From positions 1 through 64,000 of the forward strand of contig NZ_PDWP01000003.1 of NCBI RefSeq assembly GCF_010093235.1: DNA of 64,000 nt, written 5' to 3'. Both the position numbers and the translations under genes were made by a program. Source of the stretch: Pseudoxanthomonas suwonensis. Its GTDB lineage: Bacteria; Pseudomonadota; Gammaproteobacteria; Xanthomonadales; Xanthomonadaceae. Below are positions 63,863 through 64,000 of the stretch, piece after piece (positions within the stretch are counted from its first letter, which is position 1; every line of letters starts with the position of its first letter). Under the pieces are notes generated by a model, which had not been told where the DNA came from, ran no database searches, and was given only the letters and a program-made list of their open reading frames with translations.

Positions 63863-64000
63863 ATGGACGCCGACACCATTGCCCGCCTGATCGAACAGGG
63901 CCTGCCCGGGGCCAAAGCCCACGTGCAGGGCGACGATGGCGTGCATTTCGAGGCGACCGTGGTCTGCGAGGCCTTCCGTGGCAAGCTGCCGCTGGCCCGT
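63863..64000 (+). CDS. ibaG: BolA/IbaG-family protein (3' end cut by window)
   Basis: 46 codons of a BolA-family protein (MDADTIARLIEQGLPGAK, then VHFEATVVCEAFRGKLPLAR). Position divergent to kdsD and beside the lpt block matches ibaG (yrbA), which usually precedes murA. BolA/IbaG proteins pair with monothiol glutaredoxins. Incomplete at the right edge. Confidence 0.82.
   Translation, partial: MDADTIARLIEQGLPGAKAHVQGDDGVHFEATVVCEAFRGKLPLAR

Overview
The window is GC-rich (about 70% by eye) chromosomal DNA with dense, often overlapping genes. Gene order and gene content fit a gammaproteobacterium of the Xanthomonadaceae, such as Pseudoxanthomonas or Xanthomonas. Pointers are the lexA-recA-recX-alaS-csrA-tRNA-Ser block, a LexA box of the Xylella/Xanthomonas type (TTAG-N6-TACTA), the rpoN-hpf-hprK-rapZ-EIIA-HPr-EI order with an HPr kinase, and large TonB-dependent receptors placed beside glycoside hydrolases. 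The genus is inference; no rRNA is present.

Layout. 1-8.8 kb: ubiB, an XRE/DUF2975 pair, the SOS genes lexA and recA, a TfoX-like gene, recX, alaS, csrA and tRNA-Ser(GCT). 8.9-19 kb: a gene-poor gap, tRNA-Arg(ACG), an alpha/beta hydrolase with thiD, an XRE-DUF1275-SulP operon, a PIN-PhoH ATPase, PrxQ, GcvR, dapA with a BamC-like lipoprotein, and ferredoxin FdxA. 19.1-41.3 kb is the accessory carbohydrate region. A translationally coupled galactonate operon (dgoA-dgoD-lactonase-dgoK) diverges from a LysR regulator. It is followed by two paralogous TonB-dependent receptors, a CE20-like acetylesterase, a GH35 beta-galactosidase lipoprotein, a GH31 alpha-xylosidase with PA14 insert, a GH95 alpha-L-fucosidase and a sugar-porter MFS permease. 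41.4-47.2 kb: tRNA-Glu(CTC), pcnB-folK, panB-panC-panD, pgi. 47.2-52.6 kb: a palindromic repeat, a small Cys-rich protein, a lipoprotein esterase, a lipidated subtilisin autotransporter and a periplasmic ATP-dependent DNA ligase. 52.7-64 kb: mgtE, the regulatory phosphotransferase chain, rapZ, hprK, hpf, rpoN, the lptB-lptA-lptC-kdsC-kdsD lipopolysaccharide block and the start of an ibaG/bolA gene.

Working together. The 19-41 kb region reads as a xyloglucan-oligosaccharide utilisation locus. The receptors would import decorated oligosaccharides; the esterase, fucosidase, galactosidase and xylosidase would strip acetyl, fucose, galactose and xylose in or near the periplasm; and the MFS permease would carry a released sugar inward. 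Galactose could then be burned by the adjacent De Ley-Doudoroff-type genes. Two steps are absent from the window: an endo-xyloglucanase and a galactose dehydrogenase. Candidate control sites are a LacI-like operator over the first receptor promoter and a T-N11-A site over the LysR ribosome-binding site.
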